Shown one piece after another: positions 11,389 through 23,600 of a DNA stretch of 64,000 nucleotides. The notes under the pieces were generated by a model. That model saw nothing but the letters and a program-made list of their open reading frames with translations. It made no database searches and was not told the origin of the DNA. Source of the DNA: Thamnaconus septentrionalis (lineage: Eukaryota > Chordata > Actinopteri > Tetraodontiformes > Monacanthidae). The stretch lies in the NCBI GenBank assembly GCA_009823395.1, contig CM020514.1:4124466-4188465 (forward strand), in the 5' to 3' direction. How positions within the stretch are numbered: position 1 is the first letter of the stretch; every line of letters starts with the position of its first letter. The position numbers and the translations under genes are program-made.

Positions 11389-12160
11389 ATGAGACGCCAA
11401 CTGTCTGATCAGGAGGCAACAGCAGCAACTACACCTCTTGAAAGCTCTCTGTCACAAAATTTGCCTGTTTTTCTATTGCATCTCCTTTGCGAGAGCCCTG
11501 ATACAGCAGCGCAGCAGGAAACTGCACAGAACGCACACTTACAGCTGTGTTGGAAGACATGTTCACCTTCCACTGGCGATCCTCAAGCTCACCCACCGCA
11601 TGTCCTTTTCAACCTCTATCTCTCTGCACAGCCAACCATCTCTCCCTCTTTACAGTCCAACCTAGCATACAAATCATTATGCTCATTTATTTTGGCCTTC
11701 ACCACCGCCCACCTTAACCTCATGCTGCATCTCAGTGGTCTCCTGCCTGCTCCCTGCAGTCTTTTCATTGGCCCAACTCTTCTTAGCTAATCCGTTTCCC
11801 TGTTTACACTCCTGTACTTCCTCATTCAGTCACCAAGTCTCCTTATCGGCTTTCCACTTCACCATCTGGAAGTACCTCCTGACCACCCAGAACGTGTCTG
11901 AACTCCTCCTTGAAAACCACATGGCACACTTCCTTTTTCAGCTTTCACCTCCTTCAGCTTGTCCTCTTCATCTTCCTCACCACCCGCCATCCCACACAAC
12001 ACCTTCCTATGTTGTCTGGCTCGCCTCTCACAAACCTTGCACTCCCTGATCTTTCTTTCATGCCTGCATGTTGGAATGACAAACAGCAAAGTAAAACAAA
12101 GGTGCCTTGGATCTTGAATCTTGATCTCTTTTAGATTGCATTGCTTGTGGTCCACCTGTA
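11389..12160. other. Pyrimidine-rich stretch, probable decayed repeat
   Basis: The plus strand is strongly C+T-rich (CTCCTTCAGCTTGTCCTC and similar), which leaves several frames open by composition. No protein family is recognised, and no splice structure supports an exon. It is most likely old interspersed repeat. Confidence 0.35.
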
Positions 12161-12185
12161 TTCTCCTACCTGCACTCTTATGAAA

Positions 12186-12280
12186 TCAATCAATCAACTT
12201 TTAATTTGTTGCAGCCCTAAATCACATCCAAAGGCATCTCAAAGCACTTTGCACAATCAGGAAAAAACCAATACACACTC
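12186..12280 (+). repeat. Short dispersed repeat (ATCAATCAATC...CAAAGCACTTT)
   Basis: This is the fuller copy of the element at 11,262. It starts with AATCAATCAATCAAC and runs through GCATCTCAAAGCACTTTG. It borders the long TA tract. Confidence 0.5.
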
Positions 12281-12304
12281 TGAGCAAGCAATGTGTGAAA
12301 GTGA

Positions 12305-12618
<314 letters not shown>

Positions 12619-12639
12619 TAACAGACAGACAATTAGACT

Positions 12640-15600
12640 TAAAAAGTATTAATTGTGGACTGTTTTTTGCTGCTGTCCATATAGAAATGAATAGTCCAGT
12701 CCTTTTAAAAGCCCTATCAATTTCGGCTCATCTAATACTAGATGCCTGTCTTTGAAGTAAGACTTCACTCCAAAAGTAACACTGCAATTAGGTTGCTAAA
12801 ATTACAGCTGCAGTGGCTGCATCCATCGTCCAAGCACAGGAAGATGTATATTCCTAACGCTGACATTCTGGCGCCACCCAACGTAAGTAAACTGAAGCAC
12901 ACACCTCGGTATCGTAATCGAATGATCGATGCAACCCAAAGGGGGTGCAACAGCACCATGGTTCTGCTTTTACGCTTTTACCAAGAATATGCTGTGGGGT
13001 GCGTGAAAGCGGTGCACGCCATTTGCTGCCACTAGATGGCAGCAGAAAACAGCTGTTGAAATATCGTGAACAAAAATCTTTGTGGCAATAATTTGCACCT
13101 CTTAATGGTTTGCAGTGCTCTCCTATTGTCTCGCAGATGAGAGCTGTTAAGACTCCGCGAGAAACTGGGCGAAATGAACTGAAAATGACAACAGGAAAAA
13201 GACAAGGCAGGAGGCAATACCTGCCAGTTAAATATATAATGCAGCAGACACAGGGGTGGGTGGCTGGGGGGCAACTACAATGCAAAGGCATGTTTGTAAT
13301 TGCCTTTCAGAGCCTAACCTGTCCCTTCAAGAATGCGTGTCAAAAAGATCAAGTGTAAGTAGGTTCTTGTACACACAAGTCTGTCTCCACGCACAATACT
13401 AACTGTAAACTAAGTCCATTCACTCAATCCATCACTGACCATCAGTTATCGTGCATAAGGTCACTGTGCGGTTAAGACAACCTCAAGCTGAAGTAGAACC
13501 TCAGGCTTACTCCTTATTAATAACAGCTTTATGGCGTCTTCCTAAATTATCATCAATTCCCCAGAAACACAGGCAACCTTTGGGAAAATCCTTTTGGCCT
13601 TGAGGCCTGTGTACTTTACACGTCAGACTTTCATGATCCTTTCATCCTTTCATCATGAGACTGTGGACCCACTGGGGCAATTTCTCCATCAAAGGACGTG
13701 AATGAAAAGTATTCCAATAGAACAACCTCAGTGTTATCACCGAAAGGGCACCGTCATGTTATCACATGCGGCCAATTGGCGGATGACATGTTTACAGCGG
13801 CAAGGGACCCCTCCTATAATAAAATGACGTCAGCCATTCAATTTGTGTTTGCCTGCAACTGTCTGCACAACACCAGAACTGACTGGCAGCTAGCAAGAAG
13901 AAAAATGCAAAATGCAGGTTTTAGAAATGATCTGAAGAACTCCATGTTCATCGGCTGATACCTTCTGAATGTTTCATAAATCATTATTATTATAAACTGC
14001 TACTTAAAAATTAAAGCCTCCGTGTAAAAAAACAAATAAAACAAAGATCATTGCACTCATCAATGTGCTTAAAACTCACAGAGTATGGGCTTTGCACTTG
14101 CACAGCTTAACACCCAACACCTTTACTTTGGGATTGAAGATTCTCCAGTAATACAAAATCACACCTTGCCAATAGTGAAAAGTAGTCCGGCCGACTTTAT
14201 CCACAATTGTGAGAATTATACCGTGTTTGACACATTGAAAAGTGCAGAACAAAGTTAAAAACCTTGTTTGGAGTTACCCAACTTTGTATCACACTCAGTA
14301 TGAATTGATAAGATATGTACCTAACAGCCATTTATTTTTACTACTTAAAAGGTGAGGGCATTTATCTTTGCATGTGGTATTATAAACATCAACACGACTT
14401 CAGTCTGAAAGTCTGTGCAAACACGGCACAAAAAAAAATGTTTGTCCTCAGAATTTTTCCTCTCATCTCTTTTTTCCTCAGAAGTTGGGATAATTGTCCC
14501 CACCTTCTCTTCTGTTGTCTTCCAGAAGAAGGAGGTGGAGCACAGCGCCCCAAACGGCGTGCCATGGGAATACGACAGCTGCATGCTATTATTGCTTCAT
14601 TACACACCCATGCACACGTCATATGACTAAATGATCAATGTAATAGGGCCTGCATCCAATACTTTGCGTGCACTCATTTTGCAGTAGGCTGCCACTGTAG
14701 CTGTAAATGCTAGAAACAAAATTTAAACACTTGGCCTGTGTACTTTCAAAGTGGCCCATTTTCACCACATGATCAAGGCTATTTTTCATGCATACATATA
14801 CAGGTGAGCTTGAGATTTTTGATTTTTGATTAAAAAAATCAATCCAATCAACCAATCCAACCCCTGATATTGAGTGGCAAGAAGAGAGACAATGGCGGGT
14901 TCCATTTATATGGCCTTTGACTGACTTGTTAGCGTCTCATGGTTAGCGGGTCTCAGGGTTTTATCGCTTAATTCCATCATGTTTTTTTCTTCTTACTGTA
15001 TTGAACCTCCCGTGCACAAGTTTTTCACATCCACGCACCTCAACGGTGCATTTAAGTGACAAATTAAAAGTGAATCTGAAGATCTGACCTCGCAGTCTCA
15101 GTGTGGTGGACACCATCGCTTGGCTACTGTATTGGATGAAAAAATGAATTTGCTCAATCACTTTAACCACACAAAATATTGAGAACCTTGATGTGACGCA
15201 TAATGCACAAAACAGACTGTGTCACTGCATGTAGGTCCTCAGTTATTACATATTTGGGAGAAGGTCCAACTTGGATGCAAATGACCTGCAGCCTCATTGC
15301 AAATATAAGATCAGTGTTGGAGAATTTTCAAGTGTGCACACACCACACGTAGACACACACTCACACAATAAAGAAGGAATACGCGACAAAGCCAAAGTCA
15401 ACTCACCCGGCGCCTTTGACACAAGCATATTTATAATGTTTGCACTAAGTGCAGGATGACAGATACAGAGCAGCGTGAGTCCATGTGAGTTATTCACCAA
15501 TGTAAAAAATATCCACAACTTGCTTTTTAGATGAAAGACACTTTGATAGAAAAAAACGTGAGTTTCTTTAAAATTGCAGCAAAAACCTGCGGCCGAAGAG

Positions 15601-17113
15601 TCAAAACAGCCTCGAGTCTTTTCGCACTGTATGTAGAACTCGAGTCATATCGTTTACATGCATAACACCACCTCGGAGTTCAAAGCACTGACGCCATCAT
15701 TGTTACGAAAAAAAGGCCACAAACGCACAGACACCATCACAGTTTTCAGCGGAATGTATCACAACTGACGCAATACCGGATAAACTACTGCAATGACTGG
15801 ATGAACAAAGGTGTCTTAGAATGTCAAGCAATTCAATTCTGACAGTTGGTTGGTAGACCAACGACGAGATGAAATATTAATCCTTAACATCGTTTTTTTT
15901 GGGGAGGTCATTTTAGAGATTTAAAAGAAACTATAAAGTCAAAAAAAGAGGAAATCTCCAAACCGTTGTTTGCAATTAAAAAAAAAGTTGAGTTGGACGT
16001 GGTTTTCAGTGAACCACCTCCCATAAATGTCGTATGATTGAATGAGGGGAGACAACAGACAGTTATTCCACCTCGGCACAGCGCCAAACTTTAAAGGTGT
16101 GTTTTTTCAGTTTCATATGTTGCTGTCAATTACGCTCCACTAAAAAAAATAAAAAAAAAAAAAAATAAAAACACTGAACGAAAGTCAAAGGTATCTTTTA
16201 AATAGAGCTGGTGACAAAACTATTTATAATTTGGCACATCAAGAAGTCGTCCACTTGTGAAATTCAACCCAACTATAAATAAGATGACGCCGGCGTAAAA
16301 TTGAACTGGGGTGTATTTCAGTCATCTATGAGAGGTACACACTTTTTGATCCATCGCTGAAGTTTGAAGGTTGACGAACACAGCAAATAACCATTTCAAT
16401 CAAACAAAGCAATATCACTGATTATTATTATTATTTAGAAAAAAAAATAAAAAAATGACGAGCACTACAATTGGTACCGTTAACAATGAATGTCTGCCAC
16501 TCCTCCTAAAATCCCTTACTCCGGTCCCTGACGTCCTTTTCCTCAGACAAGCGTTCATTAAAATGGAATCAAGTGAAAAATCAGTTGATTTAATAGTCAT
16601 TAACAGATTTAATAATCATTGAAATAACACAGCCCGGGATTGCACTCTGCCTTATGAATAATGCCAGCAAACAATGGATCCTGCACACAAATTGGAGTTG
16701 AACAAGTTGCGCTTTCTCTCTGAAAGTGCTTCGAAACATTTCACACAAGCGGCACAGATTCACTGAACAATGTTTTTGTTTGTATATTCATTTCTACGAG
16801 GATGCGTGGGAGCATGTGTGACTGAATCATTTGACCATGGGGGGGGGAAAAAAAAAATGTATTGCTCCAACGCTATGTACTGTATCATCTCGGTCTGTTA
16901 ACAGACCTCCTTTTGAATTCAACCACAATCTCCATTGCGCTGCTGATGACGTTATTGTTATTATTATTATTATTATTGTTATTGTTTGTGCGCACGCATA
17001 TAAAAAAAAGTCAGGATTGAAGTTTCAAATGCACCTCTTGAACTAGCACCTCAAAAAGTCTCGTTATAAATTCTGCGAATTCCAAAACCGGGCTCGAAGT
17101 TTGAACGCGCCGC
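12640..17113. other. Intergenic DNA between tnfaip6 and itgb5
   Basis: No exon or RNA gene could be supported. There is an (ATT)n-like tract at about 16,950-16,980 and poly-A runs near 16,141-16,170. Short open frames show no recognised domain. Confidence 0.4.
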
Positions 17114-17142
17114 TTTATTGCAGTACCACAAAAGGCTTTATT
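17114..17142 (-). terminator. Candidate polyadenylation signals of itgb5
   Basis: TTTATT on the plus strand (AATAAA on the minus strand) occurs at 17,114-17,119 and 17,137-17,142, about 520 bases downstream of the itgb5 stop codon. Spacing is plausible for a 3' UTR, but other AATAAA-like sites exist further down. Confidence 0.35.
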
Positions 17143-17655
17143 AGAAATTCTGTAAATTACAAAAAAAATGACTTTTCGCATGTTGCAATTATATTTGTCA
17201 ACACTTCCCCTGTGTGGAGTGACATAAAAAACAAAGGTCAGGCAGTTTTAGTGTTTATAAAAAATATACAAATATAGGCTACAAATCTGCCTGTGCAAAA
17301 AGGAACGCGCTGGAAATGTTTTCTTATGAAAGTGTTTTTTTTTGTGTGCAGATAACTCACTCCTAACTCTACGCTAACCATCTAAATCAAGACCAGGAAG
17401 TCCATGCTTTGCTGACCGTCACCGCTTACACCGAACCAAAAGGAAAGAAAGACAACAACAACAACAAAATACTAAACAGATCAGACGTGGGGGCGTCACC
17501 GGCAGACTGGAATCTCCTGCGTTAAGCGATAAAGGTCAAGGATTCTCTCCTGAGACGCGGTCTGCCGTCGACTCGCGTCCGTTCTGTCCGTTCTGCCCCC
17601 TGGGGGGGTGCGACGTGCTAGCTGGACCGGTCCCGCCGTGTCCGGTGCGGTGGGA

Positions 17656-20600
17656 TCAGTGCAACCCCCCGTTGAAGGACTTCCCGAACATGTCGAAATC
17701 TGTCTCCGAGTCGTGGGTGGAGACGGGCTGCTTGTACAGGGGGTTGGAGGCCTGCGAGTGACGTGAAGGGGAAAGAGAGAGGGAAAGGGCGCAGGGTGAT
17801 TAGTGACTAATTCAGTTCTTCCATCCATCATTTGACTCATCGTTGATGAAGTGGCTTGTCAAAAAGCTGACAAAAAAAATGGATGAGTAGTGATAGAAAT
17901 CAAATTGAAAAACGTTCATTTTCGCTTAGGAATCAGCCTGCAGATCATCAGTCAGCATTTTACCATTTAAACCTTTGCAACGACGCTCCCAAAATGACCT
18001 GAGACCGGTGGTACTCCACTGGTGGGGTCTCAGGAAACACTTTTTTTCCTGATAATGAAGTCAACCCAAATTTATTCCACAAAAATTAAAACACTGCCTC
18101 ACTTTCTGTCATGTCTAGTGAATCAATTATTGAAATGATTGAATTGAAGGGAAGGGAAGTTGGTGGGAACTCTTCACGTGTCAGGGAAGTGCTCAGAAAT
18201 GAGTAAAATCCATGCTTGACTTGCTTGACTCAGTGGGAAATTAGCCCTTTGTGATGTCATAAAGCAAACGGACACTTCCATGTTAGCGGCGACACCCCAC
18301 GCCAGGTGTTCAGTTCCGCCCTCGGGGGGAGTGGGGGGTCACCGCGTTATTGAACCCTTTGAAACAAATAACGAGGTCCAGCAAAACACCTGTTCTTGGA
18401 GATAAACTTGGGACTTTTCGCAGTTGGCCCTAAACAGGGCCAGAAATGGCTAGAATATGTTAGAAATGTTTACTGGAGATACAGTAAAAAAAGATGTCTA
18501 GTAAAAAAGATGCGAAAAACATGACATGGACACGGATCCCTTAAAGCTGACTGAAGATTTTGATTTGTTGACATTTGAGTTTAGTTTTTGGGTTGGAAGT
18601 CGAGAATGTTTGGATCAGAGGAATTGGACTTGCAAGTATTAGAAATGTGTAAACCTGTAAACATGGTGTGGATTGTGCTAAATAGAAGAAATACTTAACA
18701 CAGTACCAGTAACTTTATTCTTTGGGTTTGCTGCTGATGTGGAGCCCACAGAGGGCTTAGTGGACTTATGCAGACGTTAAAAAAGGGAGTCATCCTCACA
18801 GCAAACTCAACTGCTAACTTAACATAACTTAACACTGTTATAAAATTCAATAATACACATATACTGCATACGTGAGCGAAAAGCATCTTAATAAAAAATC
18901 TTCAAAAATGTTCAATTCAACCATCATTGACTTTCTACTTTGTTGATCTGATGGCACCTCAGACATAAAAGTTAGCTTTTCAAAGTAAAGGTAAACCCCT
19001 GCTCATCTTCGTACAATGTCTGAACAAATTTAGTGTTTAAGATATTTACATTGTAAATGTATTGTTTACTTAAAAAAAACGAACAATATTATTTTGTTGC
19101 AGGTATGTGCTAAGGGGACAAAAAAAAACATGAAGTTGGAGATTCAGCAATTCTCGCTACTCAGCTGAACATGTTCATATTTTAAATTTTAAATTGCTTA
19201 GATTTTCTGTTTTACTTTTGCTATTTAACGACTCATATATACTTTATATACAGTATTACTTGTTTGCAGTGTTTTTAATGTGTGCTGCTATCCACTTTTT
19301 GCTGCTGTAATGCTGGAAATTTGCCCCCGGTGGGACTAATAAAGGATTATCTTATCTTATCTCGTCTTATCTCGTCAAATCAACTGCACTCTTCTTGGCC
19401 ATGCCACTTCAAATCAAAAAAAAAAAAAAAAAAAAAAAAAAAATAAAAAAAATAATAATAAATAAATAAATAATAATAATACATTTCCTGCTGGACTTAC
19501 CATCTCATATCGAGCTCGTGTGCGTGCACTCTGGAAGCGTGCAAACTCCCGCCGGTCATGAATGGTGATGACCATCTTCCAGACAGCGAGCAACACCACG
19601 CCAATGAGCAGGATGCTGCCAACCACTGCCAGCAGCACCGTGTGAGTGTCGGGCCCACCGCCTCCGCACTCTGGAACGTTGGAGAGGGCAAGAGCGCTTA
19701 GTTAGAAATGCCGGTTTGGACAGGGCGTCTCGGAGTAAAAATAGCAGGCAAGATGAGGAGGGGGGGGGAAAAAAAAACTTCAGTTGAGAACAATATGGGT
19801 GCATGGTTGAAAAGAAGCTGCCCGCTGACCTGGTTCTTTAAGAGCGGTGAGGACTGATTTTCCGCTGGCGTGCTCGGAGTACGTGAACTTCATGAAACAG
19901 TCATTGTCTGTCTTATAGAGACAAAGCACGGCACCGGGGACATCGGTTTCTGAGAGTAAATTGGCGGAATTGGGAAAAAAGAAGAAGAGAGGAACAGAAA
20001 GAGGAAGAGAGAGCACATCAATAATTCAGCTGGAGAAACACAAACATCCCAAATAAGGCATCGCAACGCTTTGGCTTTTTAACCAGACGCTGGTATGATT
20101 AGAATTATCATCTTCATCACCATCATCATCATCATCATCATCATCGTCCACATAATCCACTAAGTAACTAAATCACAGTCCAAATCAAGGGTGGCCACCA
20201 AGGACAAGGAAAACAAACATATTTATGATAAATACATAAATGAAAACTTTTTTTTTTTTTTTTTAACTTTCATCACCTAAATATGTTCAGAATTTAATGA
20301 GGGTTAGAATGAGGTCACAAGCCACACCACCCCCTCTTCTTCTGCTTCCTGCACAAATGACCTGGAATGCACATGTGGTCTCCATTACGGCCAGTCAGAT
20401 GGTGCTACTATTAGGCAACGCTATGAAACATGTAACGTCTGGGGCGGCAGCCATGTGGGTCAGGACTCGACGCTCCTGACAGTCTGTCAGGCCAACTGTC
20501 ACTTTTGTGCGAGCAGCAGCAACAAAAAAAAAAAAAAAGAGACTTCCAGCGACTCTCCAGACTTCAATTCTTAGGCCAGTCCAACCGACGTTCACCTCTT

Positions 20601-23600
20601 CAACTGTGAGATCTTTGCTGTGATGCCTCCGAGGTCCAAAGGTGGAATGACAGTTGCCGCTTCGATAATGTTGTCAAGATCTGAATAAAAAGACTCATCA
20701 GATCTCAGCTACGCTAGAAATGAACAATGCAGACTGTGACCAAGGCACAGAGTTTTACAGCGAGTGTCTGCAATATACAGGTAGTACCCAGAAAATTAGA
20801 ATATCCTGAAAAGGTTGCTGTATTTCTGCAATTCAACTTAAAAGGTGAATTTGACATATGATATAAACGAATAATATGCAAATCAATATATTTCAAGTTT
20901 TTATTTCTTTGGATTTTGCTGATCAGGTCTTGCAGCTTAAAAAAACCCTCAAATTTTATAATAATTTTCTGAGTTTGTGGTTTTAATAAGCTGAAAATCT
21001 TAATCAGCAAAGTTACAACCAACAAGGAACTGCTTGAGATGTCAATTTGCGTGTAATAGCTAAATAAAATTTGTTGGTTTCTTCTTTTATGTTAAATTGC
21101 CAAAATAAAACAACTTTTACTTGATATTCTAATTTTTCGGGTAGTACCTGTAGAGTGGATGTTAGTCCAATCAGATTTGGCACTACGGAAAAAGTATCTA
21201 CATCAACAACAATTTGCCTAACCACCATGGCGCATGGAGGGAGCTTAAGAAGTACTATTCTCACCTTATTTCGTGATCATTTTCACCTTATAACGTGAAA
21301 CTATCACGTTTTCCCGTGATAATGTGGTGTCCTACTCCTACAGGCCTCTTGCCTGATGAGGCAAACAGACCCCTCGTTAGCGCAGCTTCTGTATCAGGCT
21401 ACTTCCCCAGGATGCTTTCATCTCAACTGCCGAGGAAGAGCGTTCAGACAACAATTCCAACTCTGTTCTCTAACTTTCCCATCCCTTCGCCTCCTGTTTC
21501 ACGTTCATCTCTTTGTCCTCCTTGTATGGAAATGTGCATGATGACGAGACCTGTGTGTATGAGAAGGTGATGTTCTAACTATTCCCTGGGAGACTGTGAG
21601 AGCTTCTGTGCATCTGGACACACGACCTCCTCAGGCGCCTGTTTGATACCGGACTTCTTTGGAATAAAGCTGCTTTTATACAGTCAAGTCGGTGTCAACG
21701 AGGATTCCTTCCACATCCACACTTCACTGCTGCAGCCTGACGAATTCACCACAATACCTTTCACGTTATAACGTGAAATTATCACGTCACTTCGTGATAA
21801 TTTTCACATTATAATGTGATACTGAGGGGACATTCTAAAATTCTTAACGTAAAAAGCTTAACTTCGCTTGATGACTGAAAAACAGCGGTGGACCTTTGCC
21901 AAATTTCGTGTGGACGTCTCTATTCATGCCCACTTGCTGATCGCGAAATAACGTGATAGTTTAATGTTATAACAGGAAAATTATCACGTAAGAACCTGAA
22001 ACTATCACTATGTTATAATGTGATACCGAGCCTGTTTTTTTTTCTAGGACGGCAGCAATGCGCTTCCTTACTGTCTGCATTACCTCTCCTATGTCCCCTT
22101 CTCTTCTATTGCTTCCTGTCCCTCCGTCTGATCCACCCACCCAAAGATCCTGTGTCATTGATTTAAAAAAAAAAAAAAACAACCCAAAAAACCCAAAATC
22201 ACTCGCTCAACATCCTAAACTGAGCTGTCTGGTCTCAAGCTCCGCCTTGCCAAAGATATTCAGAGGTTTTACGTTGTTATCAAGTCTCCCTATAACGAGC
22301 AGCGGGAGCAACAGTGGGCTCCTTAACGGCCCAGAGCCTCCTTGGCTGCAGTCAAAGGAGGAAACATTCACACCTCCGTGTGCAGACTGCAAATGAATTA
22401 CATAAGCGTGAATGCAAATGAGTTGCGCACAAAACCACTGCTGGCTGATGCACAAAAAAACAAAAACCGAGCTTAGGAAAAATAAACTGAAAAGCAAAAA
22501 CAGAAAAATAATGAAAAAAAACTATGCAACTCTTCCAATAACAGTCAATTACAATTAAATGCATTGTGCGTGCATATGCATAATATACATAAGATCAATT
22601 ATACAAATGAAAGAATGACAATAACCACTAGTAGGATGCCAAGCTTTGGTTGGAGTCTGACAGGCATTGCAACTTCGCCAATAAAGGACAAGTGGTCAAT
22701 TCATCGATGATAAAACCAACTGGGACTCCTAATTGTGAGGTTGCCCTAGACTGGAAAGACTGGACAGCTGATCTAGGATTCTGCTGCTGATGTTCTAACT
22801 GAAACAAGAAGAACAGACCATATTTCTCCTGTCCTAGTTTTGCTCCACTGCCTCTCAGGGAAAGTCGAGTACCTTATCCTACTCACTGCTGCGCATATCA
22901 CTCAAACGCAGGCTTACTGGTGGCAGTCCCTAGAGTTGCTAAGGGTAGTTTGGGAGCCAGTGCCTTCCCTCTGTTGTGGGAGCAGCTACCAATTCTCATC
23001 CACGGGGAAAACACCCTCCTCTGCATTGAAGAGGAGATTTCAAACCTTCAATTCTGATTGAGCTTCTAGTCATTGCTAGCACAGGCTGGCTCACAGTTGA
23101 GTTAAACTGCTAGGTCTAAGCTGCTGTGGGACTTCCCATGATGCACTGGGCCCCTCGACTTCTTCAAAGGTGAAGTGTGTCATGTTTGGAGAGGTTGAGA
23201 AGAAACAGTGACATCGAGTGGTAACATTTCAGGTTGCGTCCCTCTTTCCCTCCCCCTCCCTCTCCTGAGCTTGCCAGCGAACTACGGTGGCCTGCGCAAA
23301 AAAAACTTGGATTTGAGGGTGCAACGTTCACCCTAAATACGAAACGCATCGTCAGGCAGACTGGATTGTCCACACCAGGCTTCATTAGACATATGGTGGT
23401 GTGAGATGGCAGCGAACTGGGAGCAAAAACCCTTGTCTATGTATATAATATAATATATAATATATAAATAAGAACCGTTTTAAGTGTATGAAAACCAAAT
23501 GACTTTAATCGCATTGTGATTCCACACTTTTATTAATGTTTTTACGGGCAGTATGTTCAGCTTTTACCAATATAAAAATCATAAATCAACTCATTTTTCA

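Noticed and set aside
11389..12049. Overlapping plus-strand open frames (133, 75 and 104 codons)
   Set aside because: The pyrimidine-rich composition keeps several frames open at once; no protein family is recognised.
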